DNA of 64,000 nt from Pseudothermotoga sp. (GCA_003510135.1 DOKY01000037.1:1-64000); one strand, 5' to 3'. Counted from the first letter of the stretch, positions 23,613-32,446 are shown. The notes: generated from the letters alone by a model not told the origin. Numbers and translations are program-made.

Positions 23613-24719
23613 TCACCGCCTCCTCAACTTCAACGACCCAAGCGTCGAAGAAAGTGCAAGGAAAACAACGACAAGCAACGCAATCCTTTTAATATCGCTT
23701 GTGATATCAAGTGCGAACAACTGTTGTTTTCTCATTGAGTAGATCACCAAGAAGAGAGGATAGTTTCGTGCGAGACTCTGCAAATGCGCCGGCATCGATG
23801 ATAACGGTACGACGCCACCACTGAAGTAGAAACTCAACGCTGTCAAAGCAACACCAAGCATCGACGAAACTTGCATGTTTGGCGATATGGCTGAAAGGAT
23901 TAAACCAAGGCTAGCATGAAACAAGGAATTGAGCACTATCAATTCTATCATGGCCGGCGTGATGAGGAACACCCTGAAACGCAGGAGAATGAGGAGTGCG
24001 ACCACAGAGACAGTCAGACCTATCGATGTGTACGCCAAGATCTTTGAGACGGTGTAGGTGAACCTTCCGACGTTCATCGACACGAAGAGCTCAGTTAATT
24101 TCGATTGCTCGTCTAACTGGAGCGAAACCGAAGCAATGGCAAGTAACACGCAGGCAGTTGATAAGAAGACAGTGATGGGTATCAGCAACGATGTCAAATT
24201 CAGTACCGCCTCCCTCTCGAGCGCCGAAAGTCTCGGTGCGGGATAGCCAGGAGAAGCGAACAGGTACCTGATAACCTGTGGGTCAAAGAACGGACTGCCG
24301 TTCAGATCCTCAAACATGGAGCGGAAGGTTCTGTACATGACGGTGGAGACCTGCAAATCCACGGGGCTCGGGATGAAGATTAACTCGGTTTGCTGTGCTG
24401 CATAGAGTTTTCTGGAGAAATCTTTTGGTATAACGACGACGGCCTGCAAATCACCATTGAGCAGCTTCTGCTGATAATCTTCCGAGACATAACTGATATT
24501 GCTACCCTTGAAAAGAGACATCACGATACCCACAGTCAGACGCGACAGAGGATCCGTGTCGAGATTGAGTATTCCTATTTTTGTTTGCAAGAACCCAAAA
24601 CTCGAGAAAAGCACAATTGCGATAAGAGTAATAGCTACAGGCACAATCAGTATCAGCACGAACGAGTAAGGATTCTTCAGAGTCCTCTTCAGTTCCGCTG
24701 AGAACATAGTTAAGAACAC
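23613..24719 (-). CDS. ABC-2 type transporter permease
   Basis: A 368-residue permease with one N-terminal helix (about residues 19-42), a long extracytoplasmic part of about 140 residues with DLQAVVVIPKDFSRKL, typical of the YhgE/ABC-2 exporter group, and five to six C-terminal helices with FYFSGGVVPLSSMPAHLQ. Such proteins export drugs, lipids or polysaccharides with a separate ATPase. No ATPase adjoins it; the nearest lone candidate is at 48595-49254. The GTG start follows GGAGGAAATGAA directly after tmk. Confidence 0.85.
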   Translation of the reverse strand: MFLTMFSAELKRTLKNPYSFVLILIVPVAITLIAIVLFSSFGFLQTKIGILNLDTDPLSRLTVGIVMSLFKGSNISYVSEDYQQKLLNGDLQAVVVIPKDFSRKLYAAQQTELIFIPSPVDLQVSTVMYRTFRSMFEDLNGSPFFDPQVIRYLFASPGYPAPRLSALEREAVLNLTSLLIPITVFLSTACVLLAIASVSLQLDEQSKLTELFVSMNVGRFTYTVSKILAYTSIGLTVSVVALLILLRFRVFLITPAMIELIVLNSLFHASLGLILSAISPNMQVSSMLGVALTALSFYFSGGVVPLSSMPAHLQSLARNYPLFLVIYSMRKQQLFALDITSDIKRIALLVVVFLALSSTLGSLKLRRR

Positions 24720-24720
24720 T

Positions 24721-25329
24721 TCATTTCCTCCTCCTTTTCTCGAACTCCTCGATAATGAATCGATGTACGCTCAATTCGCTGGCATTTCCATCAACGAAGA
24801 CGAATCTTTCAGGTTCATCCTTCAGCAGTTCCAAATATCCCTGCCTCACCTTGTTCAAAAATTCTTCACCCTCCGACTCGATCCTGTCTAAACGTTTCTT
24901 TCGCGACAGAGCCACCTCTACGGGAACATCTATGTAGAATGTCAAATCAGGTTTCAGTCCACCCGTTGCGAAATCGTTCAACCACTTAACAGTTTCAACA
25001 CCGAGCCCTCTTGCGAAACCCTGATACGCGACACTCGAGTCAGCAAATCTGTCGGCAACAACCGTCTTGTTCTGCGCCAGGGCTGGCTTTATGACTGTTT
25101 CAACCAGTTGAGCGCGGCTCGACAGAAACAAGAACAATTCCGCTTTTGGGATCATGTTTTGCGAAGACAAAAGTACACTTCTGATCAACTCCCCAACGGG
25201 CGTGCCACCGGGTTCTCTAACGTAAACGAAGTCTACGCCGTTCCTTTTCAAATAATCGAGGAACAGTTGAACTTGCGTACCCTTTCCACTTCCGTCGATG
25301 CCCTCAAAACTGATGAACACTTTCACCAC
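24721..25329 (-). CDS. tmk: Tmk, thymidylate kinase
   Basis: Tmk phosphorylates dTMP to dTDP. The 202-residue protein has the P-loop FEGIDGSGKGTQ, the DRX-type REPGGTPVGE, DRFADSSVAYQGFARGLG, and a lid with LSRKKRLDRIE. It starts at GTG 25329 or the adjacent GTG 25326, just after the acylphosphatase stop. The lid lacks the arginine-rich form of E. coli and looks like the Gram-positive/Thermotoga form. Confidence 0.95.
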   Translation of the reverse strand: MVKVFISFEGIDGSGKGTQVQLFLDYLKRNGVDFVYVREPGGTPVGELIRSVLLSSQNMIPKAELFLFLSSRAQLVETVIKPALAQNKTVVADRFADSSVAYQGFARGLGVETVKWLNDFATGGLKPDLTFYIDVPVEVALSRKKRLDRIESEGEEFLNKVRQGYLELLKDEPERFVFVDGNASELSVHRFIIEEFEKRRRK

Positions 25330-25330
25330 C

Positions 25331-25600
25331 TCAGTGTACTATGTCGAAGCTTCTGAATCCCTGAACTGGAACTTCTTCCACACGAACATCCGTAACGATG
25401 GCCATGGTTGGCCCTCTGCTGACTTCATCCAAGAAACGTTCCAAAATTTCTTCTTCTCCCTCGGCATGAATTTCTACCGTACCATCCTCAGCGTTCCTCA
25501 CGTAACCTCTTACGTTCAATCTTCTGGCGACCCTGTACGTAAAATATCTGAACCCAACCCCTTGAACGTGTCCAAAGACTTTCACAAAGACCGCCTTCAA
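25331..25600 (-). CDS. acyP: Acylphosphatase
   Basis: A small 89-residue ferredoxin-like protein that hydrolyses acyl phosphates. It has the active-site pattern GHVQGVGFRYFTYRVAR with the phosphate-binding Arg, and GYVRNAEDGTVEIHAEG with the catalytic Asn. I chose TTG 25600 because AAGGGGTGAAAGT lies directly in front and the protein then starts at the usual place; a longer form from 25621 would add seven residues. It is the first gene of the reverse operon and is divergent from guaB. Confidence 0.9.
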   Translation of the reverse strand: MKAVFVKVFGHVQGVGFRYFTYRVARRLNVRGYVRNAEDGTVEIHAEGEEEILERFLDEVSRGPTMAIVTDVRVEEVPVQGFRSFDIVH

Positions 25601-25635
25601 ACTTTCACCCCTTTTTCCCACGCCAGTGGTGTTGA

Positions 25636-25644
25636 TGCTATAAT
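25636..25644 (+). promoter_or_regulatory. Extended -10 promoter TGC-TATAAT for guaB
   Basis: TGCTATAAT lies 34 bases before the guaB start in the gap shared with the divergent acylphosphatase gene. The -35 region is not clear. Confidence 0.6.
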
Positions 25645-25678
25645 TCTAAAAAACATCATACCAGAAGGAGGTGTCCTC

Positions 25679-27142
25679 TTGAGGTACGAAGAAGCACTCA
25701 CATTTGATGATGTTCTTTTGGTTCCCCAGTACAGCGAGGTTCTGCCTTCACAAACCGACGTGAGGACCAGGCTCGTCAAAGACATCTGGATAAACATACC
25801 ACTGGTCAGCGCAGCCATGGACACCGTGACGGAAGCCGCACTGGCCAAAGCACTGGCACGGGAAGGTGGAGTTGGAGTCATTCACAGAAACATGTCCATA
25901 GAGGAGCAGGCACACCAGGTCAGCATCGTGAAAAGGGCGGAAAACGGGGTCATATACGATCCAATTACCATAGGCCCGGAAGAAACCGTTGAACAGGCAT
26001 TGAAACTGATGTCGATGTACAAGATAGGTGGTTTACCCGTGGTAGACGAACATGCAAAGTTGCTCGGCCTGATAACCAACAGAGACATCAGGTTTGAGAA
26101 GAACTTGTCCAAACCCGTCAAACTCCTTATGACACCGCGTTCCAAACTCATCGCGGCCAGACCGAACGTCACTTTAGAGGAGGCGAAACAGATCCTTCAC
26201 GAGCACAGAATTGAGAAGCTTCCCCTTGTGGACGATGGCGACAGGCTGGTGGGGATCATAACGATCAAAGACATAATGAGTGTGATCGAGCATCCTCACG
26301 CAGCTCGTGACAGCAAAGGAAGGCTCGTGGTTGGGGCAGCGGTTGGAACAGGGGAGGACGTGCTCGCGAGAGTTCAGGCCCTGAGGGACGCACAGGTTGA
26401 TTTTATCGTATTAGACACAGCTCATGGTCACTCGAAGAGGGTCATCGAGACTGTGAAGAAAATAAAACAGAATTTTCCAGACCTGCCAGTGGTGGCAGGC
26501 AACGTTGCCACAGCAGAGGGCGTGAAAGCTCTGGTTGAAGCCGGTGCCGATGGTGTTAAAGTTGGAGTTGGCCCAGGTTCGATCTGTACAACTCGCGTTG
26601 TCGCCGGTGTGGGCGTTCCGCAGTTCTCAGCCATTGTGGAGTGCGCGAGGATGGCGCGAGAGCTTCAAGTGACGCTCATTGCCGACGGCGGTATCAGATA
26701 TTCCGGTGACATCGTCAAGGCTCTCGCTGCGGGCGCAGATTCCGTAATGATCGGTAGCATCTTCGCGGGAACAGAGGAAGCACCGGGAGAAACGATTCTT
26801 TATCAGGGTCGAAAGTACAAAGCGTATCGTGGCATGGGAAGTGAGTCAGCGATGAGAAGAGGAAGTGCTGACAGATACTTTCAAAACGAGAACGCGAAGT
26901 TCGTGCCTGAAGGTGTTGAAGGCATGGTACCCTACAAAGGGACGGTCAAGGACGTGGTAGACCAACTGGTTGGGGGACTCAAGTCTGGAATGGGTTATGT
27001 GGGGGCTCGGAATCTCGATGAACTCAGGAAGAAGGCAAAGTTCGTGAGGGTAACACTCGCCGGCCTCAGGGAGAGTCACCCCCACGACATAATAATCACG
27101 AGGGAGGCTTCGAACTACTGGACGTCTTCCCCGCAGGAGTGA
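25679..27142 (+). CDS. guaB: GuaB, IMP dehydrogenase
   Basis: GuaB oxidises IMP to XMP with NAD, the committed step to GMP. The 487-residue protein has the barrel start EEALTFDDVLLVPQYS, two CBS domains at about residues 95-205, the substrate loop GVGPGSICTTRVVAGVGVPQ with the catalytic Cys, ADGGIRYSGDIVKALAAGAD, and the flap YRGMGSESAM. The frame is open for 380 bases upstream, but a TTG at 25679 with GGAGGT six bases ahead starts where IMP dehydrogenases start. The gene ends three bases from the convergent glyS. Confidence 0.97.
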   Translation: MRYEEALTFDDVLLVPQYSEVLPSQTDVRTRLVKDIWINIPLVSAAMDTVTEAALAKALAREGGVGVIHRNMSIEEQAHQVSIVKRAENGVIYDPITIGPEETVEQALKLMSMYKIGGLPVVDEHAKLLGLITNRDIRFEKNLSKPVKLLMTPRSKLIAARPNVTLEEAKQILHEHRIEKLPLVDDGDRLVGIITIKDIMSVIEHPHAARDSKGRLVVGAAVGTGEDVLARVQALRDAQVDFIVLDTAHGHSKRVIETVKKIKQNFPDLPVVAGNVATAEGVKALVEAGADGVKVGVGPGSICTTRVVAGVGVPQFSAIVECARMARELQVTLIADGGIRYSGDIVKALAAGADSVMIGSIFAGTEEAPGETILYQGRKYKAYRGMGSESAMRRGSADRYFQNENAKFVPEGVEGMVPYKGTVKDVVDQLVGGLKSGMGYVGARNLDELRKKAKFVRVTLAGLRESHPHDIIITREASNYWTSSPQE

Positions 27143-27145
27143 AAC

Positions 27146-29161
27146 TCAGTCTCTTCGTATCAGCTGCGTTAAATCCCCGACGAGCATGAACAGCTCGTCT
27201 ATGTTCTTGAGAAAACCAAGCCTGTTCTGTCTTATGTCTTCTCTGTCGACCATAACGAACACTTCATCGAAATATCTGTCTATGTAGGGCTTCAGAGAAG
27301 ACAAATGTTTTATTGCTTCCTCATAATTGAGCTTCGAAACGCTTTCCACCACCTTTGGCTTCACGGATACGAACTGGTTCAGCAGTTCTATTTCTGCTTC
27401 TTCTTCGAACAGAGCACCGTCAAAGTGTTTGTCAGGATGATTCTTGGTTATGTTGTGTACCCTTTCGAAACCTATGGCGACATTGTTGAAATCTTCGCTT
27501 TGACATGCCTTCGTTAGAGCGTGAGCGGAAAGATAACCACGCAGAGGTCTTGTCCAGAGATGGTTTACGGCACGAGCTATGTCAAACGAGAAACGCTGTG
27601 ACAACAGGAAAGCGTAGTAACGCGAATTCATGAATTCAAAGAGTTTGCCTTCGTCGAAATCGATGTTCAAAAGCTTTTTCGCCGTCAGCAAGAGCTCGAC
27701 GAGGTCAATGTCCCATCTATAGCGAACAGCAGACCAGTATATCGTGTCAGCTTTGGACCTCAGACCGTAGGGATCCTTTGAACCGCTCGGCAGGTTGCCA
27801 ACCGCGATGTTGCCTACAATCGTGTCTATCCTGTCACAAACACCTATCAGCGCGCCAAGCTCACTTTCAGGCTCCTGAGAGTACTGATCCTCGAGTGCGA
27901 ACGCCACGGATTCATCCTCACCGTCGAGAATCGCATAGATTCTTCCGATCACGCCTTGAAGCTCTGGAAATTCGTACACGACATGCGTTGCGATGTCAGC
28001 TTTGCTCAGAATGGCCGCACGCGTTGCTCTGTCCATCATCGATTCTTTAGAGAGCTCTTTAACCATGTGCTGAACGAGCTCACGCGTTCGAACCACTTTG
28101 TCGTAAAGGGTACCCAGCTCCTTCTGAAAAACCATTCGTTTCAAATTTTCGTTGAACTCTTCCAATCTCTTTTTTCTGTCCATCTCGAAATAATATCTCG
28201 CATCTTCCAGCCTCGCGTTGACGACGCTTTCGTAACCCTTCACGATGACGGAAGAATCATCCTTCGGCCTGTCGATGAACGCGACGAAGTGACACGTGAG
28301 ACTGCCGTCTTTGCTCGTCGAAAAGGCACTGAGATGGTGCTTGACCGTCACAGTTATGAGTTCTTCAGGAAGTTTCAAGTACTTTTCGTCGAACTTACCA
28401 ACGATCGCCTGCGGCCATTCGGCAATCTTGCAGATCTTTTCAATAAGAATCGGATCTTTCTCACACACCAGACCGTAAACTCTTTCCACCTCTGCCAGCT
28501 GTTTGACGATGAACTCTCTTCTTGTCGTTTCATCGGCGATGACCAGGTTCTCTTTGAGGACCTGAACGTAATCTTTCGGGTGACCCACTGCGATCCATTT
28601 TTCAAGGTATGGATGGGACATGGTGTATCGGTCGGACTTTCTGTCAAATATCCTCAGCGGTATGACCTCGTCGTTCAACAACGCAACTACCCACCTTACA
28701 GGCCTGACGAATTCGAAATCGCCATTTCCCCAGCGCATTGGCCTGGCAAATTTCAAATTCGTGATGACTTTGACAAGTGTTTCTGGGATCACCTCACAAA
28801 CTTTTTTGCCTTTCACGAGTTTTCTGATGTGAACGTACCCATCTTTCACGAAAACATCCTCCAGGGTGGCTCCGTTGGATGATAGAAACCCGAGCAGGGC
28901 CTTCGTGGGCTGACCGTCAGAAAAAGCCACCTTCTCGGAAGGCCCACGCTTTTCAAGTATGACATCCTCCTGCGTGTCTGAAACGTTCTGCAGCCGCACC
29001 GCGATCCTCCGGTTCGTCACGAACACTTCACAAGAACCAAAAGAAATGCGAGCTTCATTGAACAAATTCGGCACAAGGATCTGGAGCTGTTCCTTTATCG
29101 ATTCCATTTCGCTCGCGGGCAATTCCTCAACACCAAGTTCGAGCAAGACCCAGTTGTTCAT
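27146..29161 (-). CDS. glyS: GlyS, glycyl-tRNA synthetase beta subunit
   Basis: The 671-residue beta subunit of the heterotetrameric glycyl-tRNA synthetase, which carries tRNA recognition and HD-like and anticodon-binding regions. Marks are LLELGVEELPASEM at the N-terminus, FARPMRWGNGDFEFVRPVRWVVAL, KSDRYTMSHPY, FPELQGVIGRIYA and the C-terminal DEVFVMVDREDIRQNRLGFL. ATG 29161 follows GGAGGGAAGTGA and starts immediately after the glyQ stop, so both subunits are made together. Confidence 0.97.
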   Translation of the reverse strand: MNNWVLLELGVEELPASEMESIKEQLQILVPNLFNEARISFGSCEVFVTNRRIAVRLQNVSDTQEDVILEKRGPSEKVAFSDGQPTKALLGFLSSNGATLEDVFVKDGYVHIRKLVKGKKVCEVIPETLVKVITNLKFARPMRWGNGDFEFVRPVRWVVALLNDEVIPLRIFDRKSDRYTMSHPYLEKWIAVGHPKDYVQVLKENLVIADETTRREFIVKQLAEVERVYGLVCEKDPILIEKICKIAEWPQAIVGKFDEKYLKLPEELITVTVKHHLSAFSTSKDGSLTCHFVAFIDRPKDDSSVIVKGYESVVNARLEDARYYFEMDRKKRLEEFNENLKRMVFQKELGTLYDKVVRTRELVQHMVKELSKESMMDRATRAAILSKADIATHVVYEFPELQGVIGRIYAILDGEDESVAFALEDQYSQEPESELGALIGVCDRIDTIVGNIAVGNLPSGSKDPYGLRSKADTIYWSAVRYRWDIDLVELLLTAKKLLNIDFDEGKLFEFMNSRYYAFLLSQRFSFDIARAVNHLWTRPLRGYLSAHALTKACQSEDFNNVAIGFERVHNITKNHPDKHFDGALFEEEAEIELLNQFVSVKPKVVESVSKLNYEEAIKHLSSLKPYIDRYFDEVFVMVDREDIRQNRLGFLKNIDELFMLVGDLTQLIRRD

Positions 29162-30001
29162 TCACTTCCCTCCTCTGAAAGCCTCGGCGCAACGTCTGGC
29201 CATCGACCTTATGGATCTTATGAAATCCTGTCTTTGGGTGACACTGAACGCGTTCCTCGCATCCAAAAGGTTGAAAACATGTGAACACTTCGCCATGTAG
29301 TCGTACGCGACCAAATAGCATCCATCCTTTATCTGAGACTCAAACTCCGAAGCGAAAATGTCGTACAAGGTGAAGAGTTTCTCAACGCTGGCCGTTTCGA
29401 AGTTGTATTTCGAAAACTGTTTCTCGTTCTCTCTGTAGAGCTCGCCATAAGACAGCTTTTCGTTCCACATGACCTCAAAAATGTTGCTTTTGCCTTGCAG
29501 ATACATCGCAATTCTTTCTAAACCGTACGTGATTTCTAACGGGATTGATTTGAGGCTTATTCCTCCTATTTGTTGAAAGTAAGTGAATTGCGTGATCTCC
29601 ATACCGTCGAGCCACACTTCCCATCCTACGCCCCAGGCACCGAGGGTAGGTGATTCCCAATTATCTTCGATGAAACGAACGTCGTGTTTCTTCAGATCGA
29701 TGCCCAAGGCAGACAGAGAGTCCAGATAAACCTTCTGCGCGTTGTCTGGAGAGGGCTTGATGATCACCTGGTACTGAAAGTATCTCTGCAACCTGTTGGG
29801 ATTTTCACCGTACCTTCCGTCCGTTGGGCGACGACTCGGCTGGACAAACGCGACCTTCCATTCACCTTCCCGGAGGCATCCGAAAAAGGTGGAAGGATGG
29901 AACGTACCCGCTCCGACTTCCAGATCGTAAGGTTGATCGATCATGCAACCGAGCGAAGCCCAGTATTCGTTGAGTTTGGCGATCACATCCTGCAGATACA
30001 A
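29162..30001 (-). CDS. glyQ: GlyQ, glycyl-tRNA synthetase alpha subunit
   Basis: The 279-residue catalytic alpha subunit, a class II synthetase that activates glycine. It has the family start LQDVIAKLNEYWASLGC, QPYDLEVGAGTFHPSTF, FVQPSRRPTDGRYGENPNR (motif 2 region) and QQIGGISLKSIPLEITYGLERIAMYLQ (motif 3 region). The start is a TTG with a strong GGAGGTGA ahead. It is the first gene of the reverse glyQS operon and is divergent from the aldehyde oxidoreductase. Confidence 0.97.
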   Translation of the reverse strand: MYLQDVIAKLNEYWASLGCMIDQPYDLEVGAGTFHPSTFFGCLREGEWKVAFVQPSRRPTDGRYGENPNRLQRYFQYQVIIKPSPDNAQKVYLDSLSALGIDLKKHDVRFIEDNWESPTLGAWGVGWEVWLDGMEITQFTYFQQIGGISLKSIPLEITYGLERIAMYLQGKSNIFEVMWNEKLSYGELYRENEKQFSKYNFETASVEKLFTLYDIFASEFESQIKDGCYLVAYDYMAKCSHVFNLLDARNAFSVTQRQDFIRSIRSMARRCAEAFRGGK

Positions 30002-30018
30002 CGTGTCACCTCCACTGC

Positions 30019-30047
30019 TTCGATTATAAGCGAGTGTGTGGTAGAAT
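30019..30047 (+). promoter_or_regulatory. Promoter for the aldehyde oxidoreductase (TTCGAT-17-TAGAAT)
   Basis: TAGAAT at 30042-30047 is preceded by TGG (extended -10) and by TTCGAT 17 bases upstream. It lies 34 bases before the start codon at 30082. Confidence 0.6.
30023..30028 (-). promoter_or_regulatory. Candidate -10 box for glyQS on the reverse strand
   Basis: The reverse strand reads TATAAT here, 21 bases before the glyQ start. It lies inside the forward promoter just listed, so the two promoters overlap. No convincing -35. Confidence 0.45.
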
Positions 30048-30081
30048 AATCACGCGAAAAAATTAACAAGGGGGCGAGCAA

Positions 30082-31893
30082 ATGATACTGCGGGTCAACC
30101 TAACGACCAAGAAGATCAGTAAAGAACCCATCGATGAAAAAATCCTGGACCAATTCATAGGAGCGCGCGGGCTTGCGGCCAAAATTCTCTGGGATGAGGT
30201 TAAGGGTGTAGATCCTCTCTCACCGGACAACAAACTGATCATTGCGGCAGGCCCTTTCAACGGATTGAGGACTCCGAGCGGTGGAAAACTCGTGGTCGCG
30301 GCGAAAAGCCCTCTTACAGGTGGTTACGGTGATGGTAACATTGGAACCATGGTTTCGATGCACCTGAGAAAGGCTGGTTACATGGCGATCATCGTCGAGG
30401 GTGCATCGGACAGGCCCGTGTACCTTTACGTCGATGATGACATCGTGCACATAATGAGTGCCGAGGGACTCTGGGGGTTATCGACCTTCGAAACGGAGAA
30501 AAGGCTCAAGCAGGTTCACGGGAACGTGGGTGTTCTAAGCATTGGACCAGCTGGAGAAAACCTCGTGAAGTACTCGGTCGTGATATCCCAGGAAGGGAGA
30601 GCAGGGGGAAGACCCGGCATTGGTGCGGTGATGGGAAGTAAAAAGCTGAAGGCCATAGTTGTGAGGGGTACGAAAGATGTAGAGGTGAAGGATAGAGAAA
30701 ACTTTGAGAAATACACGAGAGAAGTTTTCAAGCTTATTCCCACTCTGCCTGCTTACAGCTTCTGGATACGCCAGGGCACCATGGCTACCATCGAATGGGC
30801 AAACAAGAACAGGGCGCTCCCTACGAGAAATTTCTCGCAGGTTAGGTTCGAGTACGCCAGAACAGTTGATGGATACGCAATGGAAGCGATGAAGATCTCT
30901 CGAAGAGGCTGTCCGAACTGCAACATGGTTTGCGGGAACGTGGTGCTGGACATCGAAGGAAAAGAGAGCGAACTTGACTACGAAAACGTTGGAATGCTCG
31001 GTCCAAATACAGGAATAGCCTTCCTGAACAGGGTTGCACACATAAACAGGTTGGCCGACGAGTTCGGAGTTGACACGATTTCTCTGGGCGCTGTGCTGGG
31101 ATTCGCGATGGAGGCAGCTGAACGCGGAGCTTTAAATGGGGTTCCGAAGTTTGGAGATTACGAAGGTGCGCTGGAATTGACGAAAAGGATAGTCTTCAGG
31201 CAAGATGAGGTGGGCAACCTTCTGGCCGAGGGCGTCAAGAAAGCTGCCGAACGCCTTGGACTTGAGGAGATCGCGATGCACGTGAAGGGCTTGGAAGTTT
31301 CTGCCTACAACTGTTACATATACCCGGCCATGGCGCTCGCGTACGGAACGTGCGCGATCGGCGCTCACCACAAGGAAGCTTGGGTCATAGCCTGGGAAAT
31401 CGGTTCGACACCAATGGAAGATTCGTCAGGCAAGGAGTACGTGATGAATTATTCGCCAGAGAAAGCCAAAAAAGTGATCGAACAGCAGAGGATCAGAGGT
31501 GGTATGTTCGAGATGCTCACGGCTTGCAGACTCCCGTGGGTGGAACTTGGACTGGATCTCGAATGGTATGCCAAGATCTTGAGCAGCATTGTGGGTAAGA
31601 ATTACACCCTCGATGACATCTACCTGGCTGCAGACAGAGTCTATTCTCTGATAAGGTCCTACTGGGTGAGGGAATTCAAAGGTGACTGGGGCAGAAAAAT
31701 GGATTATCCACCAAGACGCTGGTTCGAGGATGGTGTGGATGGCCAGCATCTGGATCCTGAGCGTTACGATGAACTGCTGAGTGAGTATTACAGAATACGC
31801 GGCTGGGACGATCGTGGTATACCCACAGCAGAGACGCTCAGAAGATTAGGTCTGGACTTCGTGGTGGAAGATCTGAAACCTTGGTTGAAGTGA
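30082..31893 (+). CDS. aor: Aldehyde ferredoxin oxidoreductase family protein (tungsten enzyme)
   Basis: A 603-residue member of the AOR family, which oxidises aldehydes to acids with a tungsten bis-pterin cofactor and one 4Fe-4S cluster, passing electrons to ferredoxin. The N-terminal domain has QFIGARGLAAKILWDE, FNGLRTPSGGKLVVAAKSPLTGGYGDG and EGRAGGRPGIGAVMGSKKLKA, which line the pterin. Cluster ligands are in RRGCPNCNMVCGN (about residues 272-284), with the fourth Cys in CRLPW near 480. The substrate range (AOR, FOR or other) cannot be told. It is a single-gene unit with its own promoter. Confidence 0.93.
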   Translation: MILRVNLTTKKISKEPIDEKILDQFIGARGLAAKILWDEVKGVDPLSPDNKLIIAAGPFNGLRTPSGGKLVVAAKSPLTGGYGDGNIGTMVSMHLRKAGYMAIIVEGASDRPVYLYVDDDIVHIMSAEGLWGLSTFETEKRLKQVHGNVGVLSIGPAGENLVKYSVVISQEGRAGGRPGIGAVMGSKKLKAIVVRGTKDVEVKDRENFEKYTREVFKLIPTLPAYSFWIRQGTMATIEWANKNRALPTRNFSQVRFEYARTVDGYAMEAMKISRRGCPNCNMVCGNVVLDIEGKESELDYENVGMLGPNTGIAFLNRVAHINRLADEFGVDTISLGAVLGFAMEAAERGALNGVPKFGDYEGALELTKRIVFRQDEVGNLLAEGVKKAAERLGLEEIAMHVKGLEVSAYNCYIYPAMALAYGTCAIGAHHKEAWVIAWEIGSTPMEDSSGKEYVMNYSPEKAKKVIEQQRIRGGMFEMLTACRLPWVELGLDLEWYAKILSSIVGKNYTLDDIYLAADRVYSLIRSYWVREFKGDWGRKMDYPPRRWFEDGVDGQHLDPERYDELLSEYYRIRGWDDRGIPTAETLRRLGLDFVVEDLKPWLK

Positions 31894-31969
31894 ACTGCAA
31901 CGCTGAGATAACGAACATTTAATGGCTAATGCCACAGACTTGTAGTATTTTAGTCATTGCGGTTGATCA

Positions 31970-31999
31970 TTGACAACACGACGCACCATCGCGTATAAT
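31970..31999 (+). promoter_or_regulatory. Consensus promoter of the tRNA/ribosomal operon (TTGACA-18-TATAAT)
   Basis: TTGACA at 31970-31975 and TATAAT at 31994-31999, 18 bases apart, both fully consensus. The first tRNA starts 14 bases after the -10, so transcription should start a few bases ahead of tRNA-Thr. It is the strongest promoter in the window. The 120 bases between the preceding gene and the tRNA hold only this and no clear terminator. Confidence 0.92.
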
Positions 32000-32013
32000 T
32001 TTCAGGGTCACGG

Positions 32014-32089
32014 GCCAGCGTAGCTCAATCGGCAGAGCGGCTGACTTGTAATCAGCAGGTTGGGGGTTCGAGTCCCTTCGCTGGCTCCA
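32014..32089 (+). tRNA. tRNA-Thr (anticodon TGT)
   Basis: A complete cloverleaf of 76 bases: acceptor GCCAGCG pairs with CGCTGGC, D-arm GCTCAATCGGCAGAGC, anticodon loop CTTGTAA with TGT, T-loop GGTTCGAGTCC, and CCA encoded at 32087-32089. Confidence 0.97.
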
Positions 32090-32102
32090 ACCCAAACGAG
32101 GT

Positions 32103-32189
32103 GGTGAGGTGCCCGAGTGGCCTAAGGGGGCGGACTGTAAATCCGCTGGCGGATCGCCTTCGGAGGTTCAAATCCTCCCCTCACCACCA
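32103..32189 (+). tRNA. tRNA-Tyr (anticodon GTA)
   Basis: An 87-base class II tRNA with a long variable arm. Acceptor GGTGAGG pairs with CCTCACC, discriminator A, encoded CCA at 32187-32189; anticodon loop CTGTAAA with GTA. The GUN anticodon is a Tgt substrate. Confidence 0.97.
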
Positions 32190-32219
32190 GTTTATTTCCC
32201 ATCGAAAGAGGTGTAAGGG

Positions 32220-32366
32220 ATGACGATTAAGATAGCCTTGAAATGCTCGGTTTGCGGGCATAAGAACTATTACACCGAGAAGAACAACACCAAGAAGACA
32301 AAACTGAGTCTCAGAAAATACTGTCCAAATTGCAACAAACATACGGAACACGTTGAAACCAAATGA
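32220..32366 (+). CDS. rpmG: Ribosomal protein bL33
   Basis: A 48-residue protein between two tRNA genes. It has the zinc-ribbon pairs CSVC and CPNC separated by the basic, Asn/Lys-rich stretch typical of the zinc-binding bL33 form (NYYTEKNNTKKTKLSLRKY). The ATG at 32220 follows AAAGAGGTG. The order tRNA-rpmG-tRNA-Trp-secE-nusG is conserved in many bacteria, which supports the call. Confidence 0.95.
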   Translation: MTIKIALKCSVCGHKNYYTEKNNTKKTKLSLRKYCPNCNKHTEHVETK

Positions 32367-32369
32367 CGC

Positions 32370-32446
32370 AGGGCCGTAGCTCAACTGGGTAGAGCGCCGG
32401 TCTCCAAAATCGGCGGTTGCAGGTTCGAGTCCTGCCGGCCCTGCCA
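32370..32446 (+). tRNA. tRNA-Trp (anticodon CCA)
   Basis: A 77-base cloverleaf: acceptor AGGGCCG pairs with CGGCCCT, discriminator G, encoded CCA at 32444-32446; anticodon loop CTCCAAA with CCA; T-loop GGTTCGAGTCC. It starts four bases after the rpmG stop. Confidence 0.97.

Noticed and set aside
25298..25678. Upstream extension of the guaB frame
   Set aside because: It is antisense to the acylphosphatase gene and does not resemble IMP dehydrogenase; TTG 25679 has a good ribosome site.
27956..28882. 308-codon open frame on the forward strand inside glyS
   Set aside because: Antisense shadow of glyS with unlikely composition.
31921..31935. TGGC-TAAT-GCCA hairpin as terminator of the aldehyde oxidoreductase gene
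   Set aside because: The stem is only four bases and no T-run follows.
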